64,000 bases of DNA from Nansenia antarctica (GCA_963989245.1 OZ022344.1:66309359-66373358), one strand, 5' to 3'; shown: positions 50,739 to 61,173, counted from the first letter of the stretch. Numbers and translations are program-made. Notes: generated from the letters alone by a model not told the origin.

Positions 50739-52457
50739 GGGTGCCCGGAAGATCCGAGTGGGAGGTGCCAGCTGGTGGTGACACAGAAGCCTGAAGGCGC
50801 CACGCACCTCCCTATGTCTAGAGAATATGTGAAGACAATCGGATTTGAGGGAATTAAACAGCTGATTCCTACAACTGAGCTTGTAGACTTAGAGTACAAG
50901 GGACAGAGAGCAACTCTGTCAACACTTGTGTCAGAACACACGCCAACAGGGCTGCTAGGGAGAGATGCTCTATGCCAATTGAACTGTACAGTAAAATGCA
51001 CACCTGACAGCGGTGCTCAGGTTCCATCGACAGCCAAAGTGATTAAGCATAGAACAGACCTACAAGCTTTGCCTTTAAAGGGAGCTGATATAGAATATTG
51101 GGTTGATGGGTCTTGTTACGGGGTAGGAGAAACGTTGTGCGCGGGGTATTCCTTAGTTAAAGCACAGAATTCAAAGTTTATTGTAGAACAGGCTGAGGCA
51201 GTTCCTCAGCCTTGCTCAGCCCAGTTGGCTGAATTGATTGCCCTCACAGAAGCATGCAACTTGGGAACCGGACGGAGAGTGACAGTGTACACCGACTCTG
51301 CCTATGCACATAATGTTTGTCATTTTAATGGAGCTGTATGGAGGGGGCGGGGTTTTAAGAGAACTGATGGTACGCCTATACAGCATCACGCACAGATCAT
51401 GAAGCTGTTACAAGCCATGATGAAGCCAAAGGAATTAGCTATAGTGAAGTGTGCCACACACAGGTCTGACTCATCACATGTCACACAAGGTAACAGGGCT
51501 GCAGAGGATGCAGCCAAAGCCATTACAGGAGCAGACAAGGCAGGTAAAGGTCTTCTGGTCACACATGAAAAGCAATTACAGGGCATGGTCACACTTGAGG
51601 ATTTATTGATGTTACAGAGTAGAGTAACTACGTTAGACAAGAGCGTTTGGCTAGCAAGGGGGGCAAGTCAGGATGACACAGGTCTATGGAGGAATCATGA
51701 GGGGTTGGTTGTAGCACCCTCAGATTTATTAGGCATGTTAATACAGGAAGCTCATGGATTAGCACATGTGGCTAGGGGGGAGGTGAGACGCAAGATCACC
51801 AAGAAATATGGGTTTTGGAGTCCATATTTGATGGAACAGATTGACCATGCTTTAGGTCAATGTGGGGTCTGTTGGAGAAACAACATCAGAGTGGGTACAC
51901 CAGTGGTGTCTGGGCATATCCCTACCCCAATAGGGCCACGGGTGGTGGACAGGGGGGTGGATGTACAGAGTAGGCAGGATGTTGTGCCAACAGGTGCCGA
52001 GGTCCCCAGAGAACCTGAGAAGGAGGAGCTACGAGGAGATGCTGTGGTGTTGCCAGAGCCAGTGGCAATGCCAGTGTTACAGCCAGTGACATTACCGGCA
52101 GTGCCTGAAACCGAGGGGACAGCGGAAAGCTGTCCAGATGCCAATGAACCAGAAACCAACGAAGCAGAGAGTGTTGACAGTCTGGAGGTCCAGCCTGGGG
52201 GTGTCCAAAGCCTGGACACCTGTGCTACTGGGGATGCTGGCGAGTGCCTGCACCATGCTTCAGATGATGCTGAGGGCGACTCCCCAGACCTTGATCAGCG
52301 TGGGAGGGGACCAGGCGGCTACCTGAACCTCAATGACACTGACGGACGACGACCAGTTAGGAAAAGATTAAAGACTATGAATAGGGTAGTGAAGCAGCAG
52401 ATCAAAGGGAACGACGGGAATGGAAAGCTCCTGACTATGGAAGTGTTATCAATCTGA
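50739..52457 (+). CDS. pol: Reduced pro-pol ORF: protease end, RNase H, integrase zinc domain
   Basis: Same frame as gag, with no stops until 52455-52457. The first part resembles the C-terminal half of a retroviral aspartic protease (TPTGLLGRDALCQL), but no DTG/DSG active-site triad is seen. It is followed directly by RNase H with acidic residues in YWVDGSCYG, QLAELIALTEA, VYTDSAYAH and GNRAAEDAAK. Next is the HHCC zinc domain of integrase (EAHGLAHVARG then QCGVCWRN). The RT polymerase and the DDE core are absent. The last 180 residues are acidic and Pro/Val/Glu-rich, ending in a basic patch (RRPVRKRLK), of unknown origin. It is described as found. It cannot supply reverse transcription or integration by itself. 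Confidence 0.85.
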   Translation, partial: GCPEDPSGRCQLVVTQKPEGATHLPMSREYVKTIGFEGIKQLIPTTELVDLEYKGQRATLSTLVSEHTPTGLLGRDALCQLNCTVKCTPDSGAQVPSTAKVIKHRTDLQALPLKGADIEYWVDGSCYGVGETLCAGYSLVKAQNSKFIVEQAEAVPQPCSAQLAELIALTEACNLGTGRRVTVYTDSAYAHNVCHFNGAVWRGRGFKRTDGTPIQHHAQIMKLLQAMMKPKELAIVKCATHRSDSSHVTQGNRAAEDAAKAITGADKAGKGLLVTHEKQLQGMVTLEDLLMLQSRVTTLDKSVWLARGASQDDTGLWRNHEGLVVAPSDLLGMLIQEAHGLAHVARGEVRRKITKKYGFWSPYLMEQIDHALGQCGVCWRNNIRVGTPVVSGHIPTPIGPRVVDRGVDVQSRQDVVPTGAEVPREPEKEELRGDAVVLPEPVAMPVLQPVTLPAVPETEGTAESCPDANEPETNEAESVDSLEVQPGGVQSLDTCATGDAGECLHHASDDAEGDSPDLDQRGRGPGGYLNLNDTDGRRPVRKRLKTMNRVVKQQIKGNDGNGKLLTMEVLSI

Positions 52458-52774
52458 GACAGCGGTAAAGGCTGTTCTCCAACTGGGTACAAGTGCTAGT
52501 AACCTCTGACCCCGACGCTTCAAGGACAAAGAAAACATCGGTCGTTGGAAGTTTCTGTATTGATTTGTGCATGATAAACTGTGTTTAGTTTAATTGTGAT
52601 TGTTATTTTCAAAATTCTTTTTATTATTGGTTGTTTTCTATTTTTTGTTTATGATATCTTTGGTTCCTAATACTGGTCCTGGGTTGGTCTGTGTTATTGT
52701 GCTTCTTGTGTTGTGTGTTGGTGTAGTTTTTCTGTCTGTTGTTGTTTATTTTTTAATTTTTAATTTTATTTGAA

Positions 52775-52812
52775 AAAAAAAAAAAAAAAAAAAAAAATTT
52801 TTTTTTTTTTGG
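52775..52812. repeat. Poly-A/poly-T run in the retroviral 3' region
   Basis: About 23 A followed by about 13 T. It lies in an AT-rich stretch (52458-52880) without genes where env would be expected. Confidence 0.9.
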
Positions 52813-52887
52813 GGATGTTTTGTGGGGTTTTGTGTTTTTGTTTTTGTTTTATGGTAGTTTAGTTTCGGAACACCCTCTGGGTGGTCC

Positions 52888-52898
52888 GAGGGGGGATG
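52888..52898 (+). promoter_or_regulatory. Polypurine tract before the 3' LTR
   Basis: GAGGGGGGATG abuts the 3' LTR, in the position where plus-strand priming occurs in retroviruses. Confidence 0.7.
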
Positions 52899-53201
52899 TG
52901 TAGTATATTTCTGTAGTATGTATGATCTATGTATGAATATGTGGTATGTTTTAGACACACACACATGCCAGGGCATGCAGGGACACAGATGACCAGCAGG
53001 GACCTTTGGGGGTTGAGCAGGGACACACATGCACGCTGGCCCCTCCCCTCTGGAGGGGAAAGGGGAGAGAGGGACACAGAGAGCCCTCTTCCCACCCTGA
53101 TGTCCATGGAGAACGCATGTAATGTATGAATCTGCCTGTAACTAATTAAAGTGTCTTAAACTAACTGTTCTTTGATTCATAATCAATAAGAATACACGAC
53201 A
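52899..53201 (+). repeat. 3' LTR of the endogenous retrovirus
   Basis: 303 bp. No difference from the 5' LTR was found on reading. Confidence 0.97.
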
Positions 53202-54664
53202 TAGCAAAATGCATTAACTGTCAAGGCTAACACACACACACACTAGACGAAAACATAAAAACACACCGCTGCACTCATATTCAGACCCCATTGTCATGAC
53301 AGACCTAAAAGGTTGAGTAAAGCCAGCTCCCTATATAACAACAACAAGGGACTATCTATTGGCTAAGGAGGGGTCAGTTTCATGGCACTCACAAAGATGT
53401 ACCCCTTTCTAGGTGAGAGTTTCAACAGTCTTGCCTACCTGCCTCCACATGTCTAGCTAATTTTTCATCTTTCTCAGCAAAAGCATGTAATAGCTCAACA
53501 TAGTTGCCACGATTAGAAGAGTTTGCACTCTCATCGTTAATTCTTGTTTGGTTCGGAAACAGGTCGTATTAATAAGGTCCACTCCGCTTCTTAGCAACAT
53601 ATGACGCTGGTCTGTGCTTTTTCCTGATTGGATGAAGAGAAATATCAGACGTTCCATAAAATCTGGACGTTCTGCTGAGACTTGACATGTCAAATCGCTG
53701 GCGATTCCTTGCGACTGCGACTCGAGTTCCGTCGCGTTCCGTTGTATCGCGTCGCAAATATGTTAACTGGGCTTTATATGGTAACATAATTTTTTAAAAC
53801 AAAATACTACTTATTAATTTAAAATGTTTTACAAGGGATACAACTAATTCACAATTACTAATATTTTACTATATCAACCACAGAAGAACATACAGTGGTT
53901 GGATGACACACTCACAATCATGTGGGAAATAGATACTGTGCATTAATCTCATTGATACCTCCAGCCACATATTCAGCCTTTACCTGAGTGTCTGTAGTTT
54001 ACAGAGTGGATCTTTCTGTACAGCAGAGAGCAGCGCCAGTCCTGAGTCTCCTGGGTGATTGTAGCTGAGGTCCAGCTCTCTCGGGTGGGAGGGGTTAGAC
54101 CTCAGAGCTGAAGCCAGAGAAGCACAGCCTTCCTTTGGGACTCCACAGAATGACAACCTGGGGAAATAGTGTCACTCCATCTGATATCATGAATCTGATT
54201 GTTCCTCTCTAATGTTCATCTTTACAGCTTTAAATCATCTTAATTCAGCAGATGAAAGGCTAGACACATTGTATTTAAGTGAAGAACATTCAAACTAGTA
54301 CATTATAATGGCCCTAGATACAATGCTTCTACACCCCAAAAGACCTCACCTCAGTGTCTGTAGTTTACAGTGTGGACTCCCCAGTCCAGCAGAGAGCAGC
54401 TTCACCCCCCCGTCACGTAGATCATTATGACTGAGGTCCAGCTCTCTCAGGTGGCAGGAGTCTGAGCTGAGAGCTGAGGCCAAAACTACACAGCATCTCT
54501 CTGTGAGGTGACATCCATTCAATCTAAATGAGGAATACAAATAAATACATGTAGCCAAACGATCACTGTGGTGCAAGACTTCATGAGTGAGAGTTATAGT
54601 TGCTCTCAACAGTGGAGCAAGCAACCATGGATACATTTGTAGTCACTGGATTTCTACATCTGGT

Positions 54665-55145
54665 ATGATGCATTTGGTAGCTATTGGGTAAATTGTTTTA
54701 AACAAAACGAGCAGAAGAGATCATATAACTCCTATTTTAGAGACTCTACACTGGCTTCCTGTTAAGTTCAGAATAGATTTCAAGATCCTTCTGCTTGTTT
54801 ATAAAGCTCTCACTGGCACAGCACCAGCATATCTGAAATACCTTTTGCTAGCATATCAGCCCAATAGAGCTCTCAGGTCTTCTGACGCTGGTTTTCTCTG
54901 TGTACCACATGTACAAAAGAAGAGATTTGGTGAGGCTGCATTTTCATTTTATGCACCCAAATTGTGTCTCACTGACAGTTTACATTGGGGATGCAACCTC
55001 AGCAAGTCAAGACTAAAAACCCATCTTTTTAATATTGCCTTTAAATGACTTAATAATTAGATTATGATTATATAATGATTAAAACACTTTGAGCTGCAAT
55101 GTTTGCAGGAAAAGTGCTATACAAATAAAGGTTATTAATATTATT
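54665..55145 (+). mobile_element. 3' end of an L2-like LINE in the NLR duplicate
   Basis: The C-terminal end of ORF2 is readable on the plus strand (LHWLPVKFRIDFKILLLVYK, ALRSSDAGFLCVPHVQ, RLKTHLFNIAFK). The 3' tail ends in ATAAAGGTTATTAATATTAT. The equivalent intron in the intact gene (15190-15260) lacks it. It is truncated at the 5' end and frameshifted. Confidence 0.85.
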
Positions 55146-55216
55146 ATTAGTCCAGTATTGTGTGCCCCCATGGCAAACATATTCAGAGAGTGAAGACAGA
55201 GCAGGCCCCCCTGCCT

Positions 55217-55219
<3 letters not shown>

Positions 55220-55307
<88 letters not shown>

Positions 55308-55317
55308 CACACACACG
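55220..55317. repeat. (CA)n microsatellite, about 48 units
   Basis: It lies in the intron paralogous to 15303-15406, next to the shared wording CATATTCAGAGAGTG. Confidence 0.95.
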
Positions 55318-55319
55318 CC

Positions 55320-56131
55320 ATACCATTGCCCTTCCAAGCCACATCCTATTGAATAAAAGTGTACCAGCCATAGATAACTGACAGGCCTATCTGTAACTAT
55401 CTTGATGTAAAATGGAATTGATCATAGTTCTCTAAAATATGTGACATTTTACCTACAGTACAATCACTATTTGCATTTACAATCTTCTATGAACCGCCAG
55501 AATTTGTTCAGTGAAGAAAAGCATTCGAAAGACGAGCGAGTGTGTCATTGATTTTCAACAACGTTGAAATGTATTTATATTTTTCAGAATAAAAGTCTGA
55601 ATGGGCCGTCGGTTGCCGACCTGTTCCCGGTTTCACCAGCTGCAACACCCTTGCAGAAGCAAGACAGGAAGTAACAGATTTGCTCAGTTGCTTAAACCAT
55701 TTGTATGGAACTGAAGACCACAGCAATAACATACATGAGCACAACAGTAACATGTTCAGCTGAACAGTAATTTCTCACTACTTTCACACAAAATGCTAAA
55801 GTCCAAGTTCAAAATCACCTTTGGCAAAACTCTATATAAGTTAGACACAACCATCAATTTATCGTAGTAAGTGCTGATGTACAAAACTGAATTATTTATT
55901 TACAGCATTTAACTATTTCTCCCATTATAGTGAATCTCTTCTCTTCTCATCTCTCTCTTCTTTCCCCTCATCGCTCAATAGTTAAACTAACACACACACA
56001 CACACACACACACACCTCTCTGTGCTGTTATCAATGTGGGACCCATCCTCCGCGGTGCAGTCCAGACAGGAATGCTGCTGACTCTGGGTCAGTCTTATCT
56101 GCTCACAAACATGTTGGCTTCCCTTCCCACG

Positions 56132-56170
<39 letters not shown>

Positions 56171-56509
56171 TCCAGAGCTCTGGTTTATCTCTGCCTCCTG
56201 TGAAACAGCAGAGAGGAGAAAGTGGAGTGGTCTGGTTGTCCACGTGAGCAAGGGATGTTGTTGAGGGAGGAATGAATGTGAAGGAGGGGTGAGGAGGAGA
56301 GTGTTACTGTATACACACACACACACACACACACACTCCTGGAGATACAAGACAGATATTATGTCTGTCTTGTACCTCCACATGGTGTGTGTGTGTGTGT
56401 GTGTGTGTGTGTATCCATGCACCAGTGCAAGTTTGTACCTGTCATCTCTGTTCTTGTACACTGCATGTATGGCAAGTCCCTGTGTACATCACAACTGTGT
56501 ACACTGCGC

Positions 56510-56544
<35 letters not shown>

Positions 56545-57000
56545 GTGGGAAACATTCTTCCTTCCCACAGATGCCCCCCCGCCACCACCACCACCAGACC
56601 CTGGGCCCCCACATAACCCCCCGCTCCCCCCCCCCCCCCCCCCCCCCCGCCAGCTGTGGTACAACACTTTCTTTGTCCCTCCTCTGCCACATGAAGCTGT
56701 TATGTAAGACAGCGGTGAGATCACCATCTACTCAGCCAGCCGTTGCATGACCCCCCCCCCCCACCCCCCACCCCCGCTTGGCTCGTTGGGCGAACAGCAG
56801 TAAACTGTTTCTGGTCGGGACGTTAGTTTTTAACTACAATCAAATTCACCCAGTTATTGAACTCGTTTGGAGAGCAAAACTCACCAGAAACGTTCACATA
56901 ACGGGACACGTGGCTTTATAGCGGACTATACCACGTCGAGATTGGGCAGTTGTGTTCATCATTTTGAATCACCAATCAAACCTTACAAACAACAACAACA
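55320..57000. other. Intergenic region rich in (CA)n/(GT)n and poly-C
   Basis: (CA)n at 55990-56014 and 56313-56335, and (GT)n at 56135-56166, 56385-56412 and 56511-56540. Poly-C or G-rich runs are at 56571-56649 and 56750-56776. A sequence like the right end of the hAT at 7554 (AACAACGTTGAAATG near 55557 and GGTTGCCGACC near 55611) suggests a decayed hAT copy. No exon was found. Frames here are dinucleotide artefacts. Confidence 0.6.
56310..56412. repeat. (CA)n-core-(TG)n inverted repeat
   Basis: (CA)11 and (TG)14 flank a second inverted pair, GGAGATACAAGACAGATAT and ATGTCTGTCTTGTACCTCC. The whole about 100 bp can fold into one long hairpin. Confidence 0.8.
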
Positions 57001-57229
57001 ACAACACAAATACCCAGAGACAGCGGCCATTTTGTTTTAATCCATTTAATAGTGCACTGTGAATAACCTGTACAGAAATAAAATTAATGATAAAAAAGAT
57101 AAAACTTTTGTTCATTTCTGTAACTTAAGCGTAACATTTACAATAAAATAACATGACACAAAACAAAACAAAAACCATATCTAGAGGTATAAATATATGG
57201 AGGTTTAAATTAACTGTCATTGTCAGACG

Positions 57230-57480
57230 TTATTCAGATTTGGCAGAATAATGATTAATGTCCGTTAACGATATGACATGATGGCTTAGCGTAATGTCTT
57301 TAACATACTTACATTAATAATGTTTTTAACATATTCACATTAACGATACAACACGATAGCTTAGCGTAATGATTAACGTACTCACATTTACGACACGATG
57401 GCTTAACGTAAGGACTAAGGTACTCACGTTAATAATGTCTTTAACACATTCATGTTAAAGATACAACATGATGGCTTAGC
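57230..57480. repeat. Degenerate tandem repeat with GATGGCTTAGCGTAATG
   Basis: About four diverged units contain ATGGCTTAGCGTAATG and AATAATGTYTTTAACA. It lies in the region downstream of the DLC1-family gene, possibly its 3' UTR. Confidence 0.65.
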
Positions 57481-57629
57481 TTGGCAAAATGATTCATACA
57501 TCAGACAGACAGAGAAAGCTTTCGTATTGAACACTGAGTATGCGAGTGAAGTACAGTTTTACTTAACTTTTTAAAACTATTTAGTCTTTTACTTCATTTT
57601 AACGTAACACTGACGGAACAGACGCACAT

Positions 57630-57662
<33 letters not shown>

Positions 57663-58094
57663 GAAGCCTGGATTATTCTTCTTTCTTCATAAACATTCTC
57701 TTTCTACCCTCACTCTTCCCCTCTACAGTAAAACCTGTAAAATACACACCTTTATAAAAGGACATTCTCTATTCTTTCCTTCTTTTCCCTCACTTGTTTT
57801 TCTCTCATTCCTCCAGAGGTGTTGGAGCAGAAGACTGAACATGTCTTCACATAGCTTATGGTCGTCAGATGATTAGCCTACAAATGGAGGCCATTTTAAA
57901 AACCTAAACTACAACTCGTAGGCCTCACTCAAAGCTGGGAAAGAAGCTACATTCTGTTTCTTTTACACCGGTAATTTTTTGTTCAGTTTACATTTTGGTC
58001 CATCAGAATGTTGGTCTCCATGGTAACCTGGAAGCTACCTGCGATTCTCTCTAAAAAGCTATGGCTCATCTCTGTGGTCGGGTTTGGACCCTGG

Positions 58095-58239
58095 GGAGGC
58101 TGGTGGAGGTAGAAGTCGGAGGATGGGCTCATTGTAACGCATGGAATGGAGAAGGAGGAACGGGTTAACCCTAAAACCCTCACTCTGTCCCATGCATTAT
58201 AATGAGCCCATCCTCCGATTTCTACCTCCACCAGCCTCC
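58095..58239. mobile_element. 145-bp foldback MITE with about 50-bp arms
   Basis: GGAGGCTGGTGGAGGTAGAA through CGCATGGA pairs with the inverted copy ending TACCTCCACCAGCCTCC, with about three mismatches. CCTGG flanks both ends as a possible target duplication. It resembles a short element I know from salmonid genomes. Confidence 0.8.
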
Positions 58240-58311
58240 CCTGGTTTGGAATCACCCTGTCATGCTGGGTAGCCCTGCCTGAACCATCAACCTTGGATGG
58301 TTGGATGTCCC

Positions 58312-58382
58312 TCTTGGTCTAATGGTTGATGCTTGGGTCCCACGTGCAGGGGTTCAAACCCCAACTTAGTCACATGTCCATT
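58312..58382 (+). repeat. tRNA-like sequence, probably the head of a decayed SINE
   Basis: TTGGTCTAATGGTTGATGC fits an A box/D-arm. GGGGTTCAAACCCC is a perfect T-stem with a B box. The acceptor arms (TCCCTCT and the 3' side) do not pair, so it is not a functional tRNA gene. A second B-box-like sequence is inverted near 58465-58480. Confidence 0.45.
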
Positions 58383-58800
58383 GTTGTCCCTCCCCCATCG
58401 GTGTCCCTGCCACCTCTCTGACTCTCACCAACTCAACCACCCCAACGCCAACGTGTGGCTGGGCTGGGGTTCAAACCTAGGTCCCCTGCATGCAAGACGA
58501 GGGTGGTCAGGTCAGCCAACCGCCTCCGTTACACTAGCTCTCCTCACTGTCCTCTTACTTTTTAACCACCAACAATAACCCACACACGCACACGCACACA
58601 CACACACAAGCAATGTGAACAGTTACATGATATTGTATATACACTCTATATTGCAGCTGGTAGCCAGTGCATGGAATATGTCTGTTTAACCGACCATTCA
58701 CACACACACACACACACACCCACCCACCCACACAGACACACAGACACACAGACACACACACTTCGATCCTCTAGCTTCTCAGAAGCAGTAGCATCCCGTC

Positions 58801-58803
<3 letters not shown>

Positions 58804-58857
<54 letters not shown>

Positions 58858-58862
58858 TATAT
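58804..58862. repeat. (TA)n microsatellite
   Basis: About 29 TA units with one G interruption. Confidence 0.95.
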
Positions 58863-59163
58863 GATCATACTTAATAAAGCCATTGACAACATCCTGCGGT
58901 CAATGATCTCACATCCTGTTGTCTGAAACCCTCTGTGAGGGTCCACGCCTCCCTCTGACCTCTGACCCTGCCCCCGGGGCTGCTGGGTAGTCCCACTCCA
59001 GACCGGGATGATGTCATAGTCACAGTGGAGTCTGTCTGTCTGTCTGTCTGTCCGTCTGTCTATCATGTCCTTTCTCACTTGTCTAGTCCAGGGGGTGGGG
59101 GGGGGGGGGGGCTTTCTGGACCCCACCTAACCCCCCCTCCCCCACCCCCTCCTTGTGTGTCTC

Positions 59164-59565
59164 TCACTTGTGGCTGGGGCAGGTGAAGGAGTCTCGTATC
59201 CTTAGTACCTCGGCCACACACAGCTGACCATGCAGCTTGTTGTACCACTCTGGAAAACGACCCCTGGGGGCAGAGAGAGGGGGGGAGAGAGGGGGGAGAG
59301 AGGGGGGCAGAGAGAGGGGGGAGAGAGGGGGGAGAGAGAGGGGGGAGAGAGGGGGGAGAGAGGGGGGGAGAGAGGGGGGCAGAGAGAGGGGGGAGAGAGG
59401 GGGGCGGGAGAAGGGGAGGGAGGGGCATTAGTACCAAAGATCATCTAATAAGCATCTTACTTGTGATTAGTGTTGCCTGCACCCACAATGCTCTTGGAAA
59501 TGCCCCACGGGGATCTAATGTTTTATCGAATTGAATGTCCTTTTCTGTTTCTGTGTGTGTGTGAA

Positions 59566-59613
<48 letters not shown>

Positions 59614-59619
59614 TCTGTC

Positions 59620-59671
<52 letters not shown>

Positions 59672-60142
59672 TCTGTCTGTGTGTGTGTGCGCTCATACCT
59701 GCAGTCAGTCCTGGAGATGTGTGTGAGGCGGGACTTGTTATGGCCGATGGGTTCTATGTAGTAGCGAGACATCAGGACGTTAGCTCTCACACCCAGCAAC
59801 GCTGCCCCCTCATGGTCGACCGAGGAAGACACCAACGCACACGCTCCTTTAGGGAGGTCCGTAACCCATGTCCTGAGGGGGGGGGGGGGGGGGGGGCGGG
59901 GGGAGAGAGAGGTAAGTTTTCCATGTTTGGATGTTTTCCAAACACAAGAGGGATTGAAAAAGAGAGGAAGGAGGTTTTGTTTAGAGAGAGAGAGAGACTG
60001 AGAGAGAGAGAGAAAGAGAGAGAGAGAGAAGAAAGAGCAGAGTGCAGAGTATAAACAGTTCAGAGTATAGAAACACTGGGAGACAAGGAGACAGGGGAAG
60101 TCAAAGATATGGTAAAGCGTAGAGAACACAAGAGGAAGCAAG

Positions 60143-60174
<32 letters not shown>

Positions 60175-60860
60175 GAAGAAGAAGAAGAAGAAGAAGAAGA
60201 AGAAGAAGAAGAAGAAGAAGAAGAAGAAGAAGAAGAAGAGTCAAACCAAAGCGACGCGCCCATCTCTTACCGGAGGACCAGGTGGTCTCTGGGGGGGTGG
60301 GGGGCCATGGAGTCACTGACGTACTGGAACACCTCCGTCCTGGGTCCCAGTGTCTCCACCACCCTGGTCTCAATCAGGTCCTCGTCCCAGTGGCCCCGCT
60401 CCCTCACCACCCTCCTCAGGACCTCCTCAGGACCCGCGGGCATCTCCACGGACGCCTTCCACACACGCAGGGGCCAGCCGTCGTGGACCTATAGGGGGAG
60501 GAGGGGGGGGGGTGTTAATGTGTCATAATAATACAATAACATCTTGGGGGGGGGGGTGACTGTAACACTGTCATTATAATGACACACACAGAAGGAGGCA
60601 CATATACGAGTACACAAGCCCACACACACACACACGATGAAGCAAGCACACACACACACACACACACACAATAGGATGCACACACACACATGAGGACGCA
60701 CACACACAAGGACACACACACACACACACACACACTAGGACACACACACACAAGGACGTACACACACACACACACACTTGAAGACGCCTGGCAGCTTTTA
60801 TCGCTGGACAGGATGTGTAAGCCTGGGAGAGAACTGGCCGGTGTTTGAGTGTGTGTGTCC

Positions 60861-60902
<42 letters not shown>

Positions 60903-60936
60903 ATCCTAGTTTGTGTGTGTTGTGTGCTTCCTTGTT

Positions 60937-60967
<31 letters not shown>

Positions 60968-61142
60968 GTGCGCATCCTAGTTTGTGTGTGTGTGTGTGTG
61001 TGCGTCCTAGTTTGTGTGTGTGCATGATGTCATCTTAGGCCAGGGGCCAGTCCATGGGTGGAACAGGCTAGTTTCACACAGACGTGTTTCAACACAGGAA
61101 ATACAAACATATTCATTAGAGAACAGGAGGGAGAGAGAGAGG

Positions 61143-61173
<31 letters not shown>

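Larger units (their letters stand above)
46831..53201 (+). mobile_element. Endogenous retrovirus, non-autonomous, 6.37 kb, very young
   Basis: Paired LTRs (46831-47133 and 52899-53201) begin TG and end CA, with target duplication TAGC at 46827-46830 and 53202-53205. Order: LTR, a leader of about 1.9 kb, gag, in-frame UAG, a reduced pro-pol ORF, an AT-rich non-coding stretch, a purine tract, LTR. The protease active-site portion, RT polymerase, integrase core and env are not present. It lies in the same orientation as the plus strand, inside an older DNA transposon. Affinity to gamma/epsilon-type fish retroviruses is inferred from the gag-UAG-pol layout and the myristoylation-type Gag start. 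Confidence 0.92.
46398..53772. mobile_element. DNA transposon (about 1.0 kb) split by a retrovirus insertion
   Basis: GCCTAGTTCACATCTATGCA at the left is an imperfect inverted match to the right end (minus strand GCCCAGTTAACATATTTGCG). Sequence outside both ends lines up with the intact NLR intron near 14270-14330. Removing the 6.4 kb retrovirus leaves about 1.0 kb. It lacks a transposase. Confidence 0.65.
43153..54523 (-). pseudogene. Partial duplicate of the NLR gene (B30.2 and LRR exons), disrupted
   Basis: Minus-strand remains of a second NLR 3' half. LRR exons are at 54350-54523 and 53984-54157 (both still open, 58 codons each), and a damaged B30.2 exon is at 45826-46337. The DNA from 43153 to 44497 mirrors 12010-13400, including the poly-A site at 43608-43613. 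Relative to the intact gene, the B30.2 exon has an extra A near its start (PKHSTQ instead of PNTAH), a loss of about 30 bases where the intact copy has CYWEVEWRGG, and a further small deletion. The linker exon (equivalent of 14470-14516) and the third LRR exon are missing, and no NACHT exon lies upstream. Four mobile elements interrupt it. It cannot encode an NLR. Confidence 0.88.

Noticed and set aside
49053..52457. The two 560-residue ORFs as novel host genes
   Set aside because: Identical flanking LTRs, the target duplication, and the RNase H and integrase zinc motifs show a retroviral origin.
55930..56750. Cys/Val/His-rich ORFs
   Set aside because: They are products of (CA)n/(GT)n and poly-C tracts with no coding signature.
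57983..58255. 90-aa minus-strand ORF
   Set aside because: It crosses a foldback MITE and has no recognisable domain or splice context.
58312..58382. Functional tRNA gene
   Set aside because: The T-arm is good, but the acceptor stem does not pair and the anticodon arm is poor.
60109..60263. Poly-Glu, poly-Ser and poly-Leu proteins
   Set aside because: They are translations of the (GAA)n repeat in an intron.
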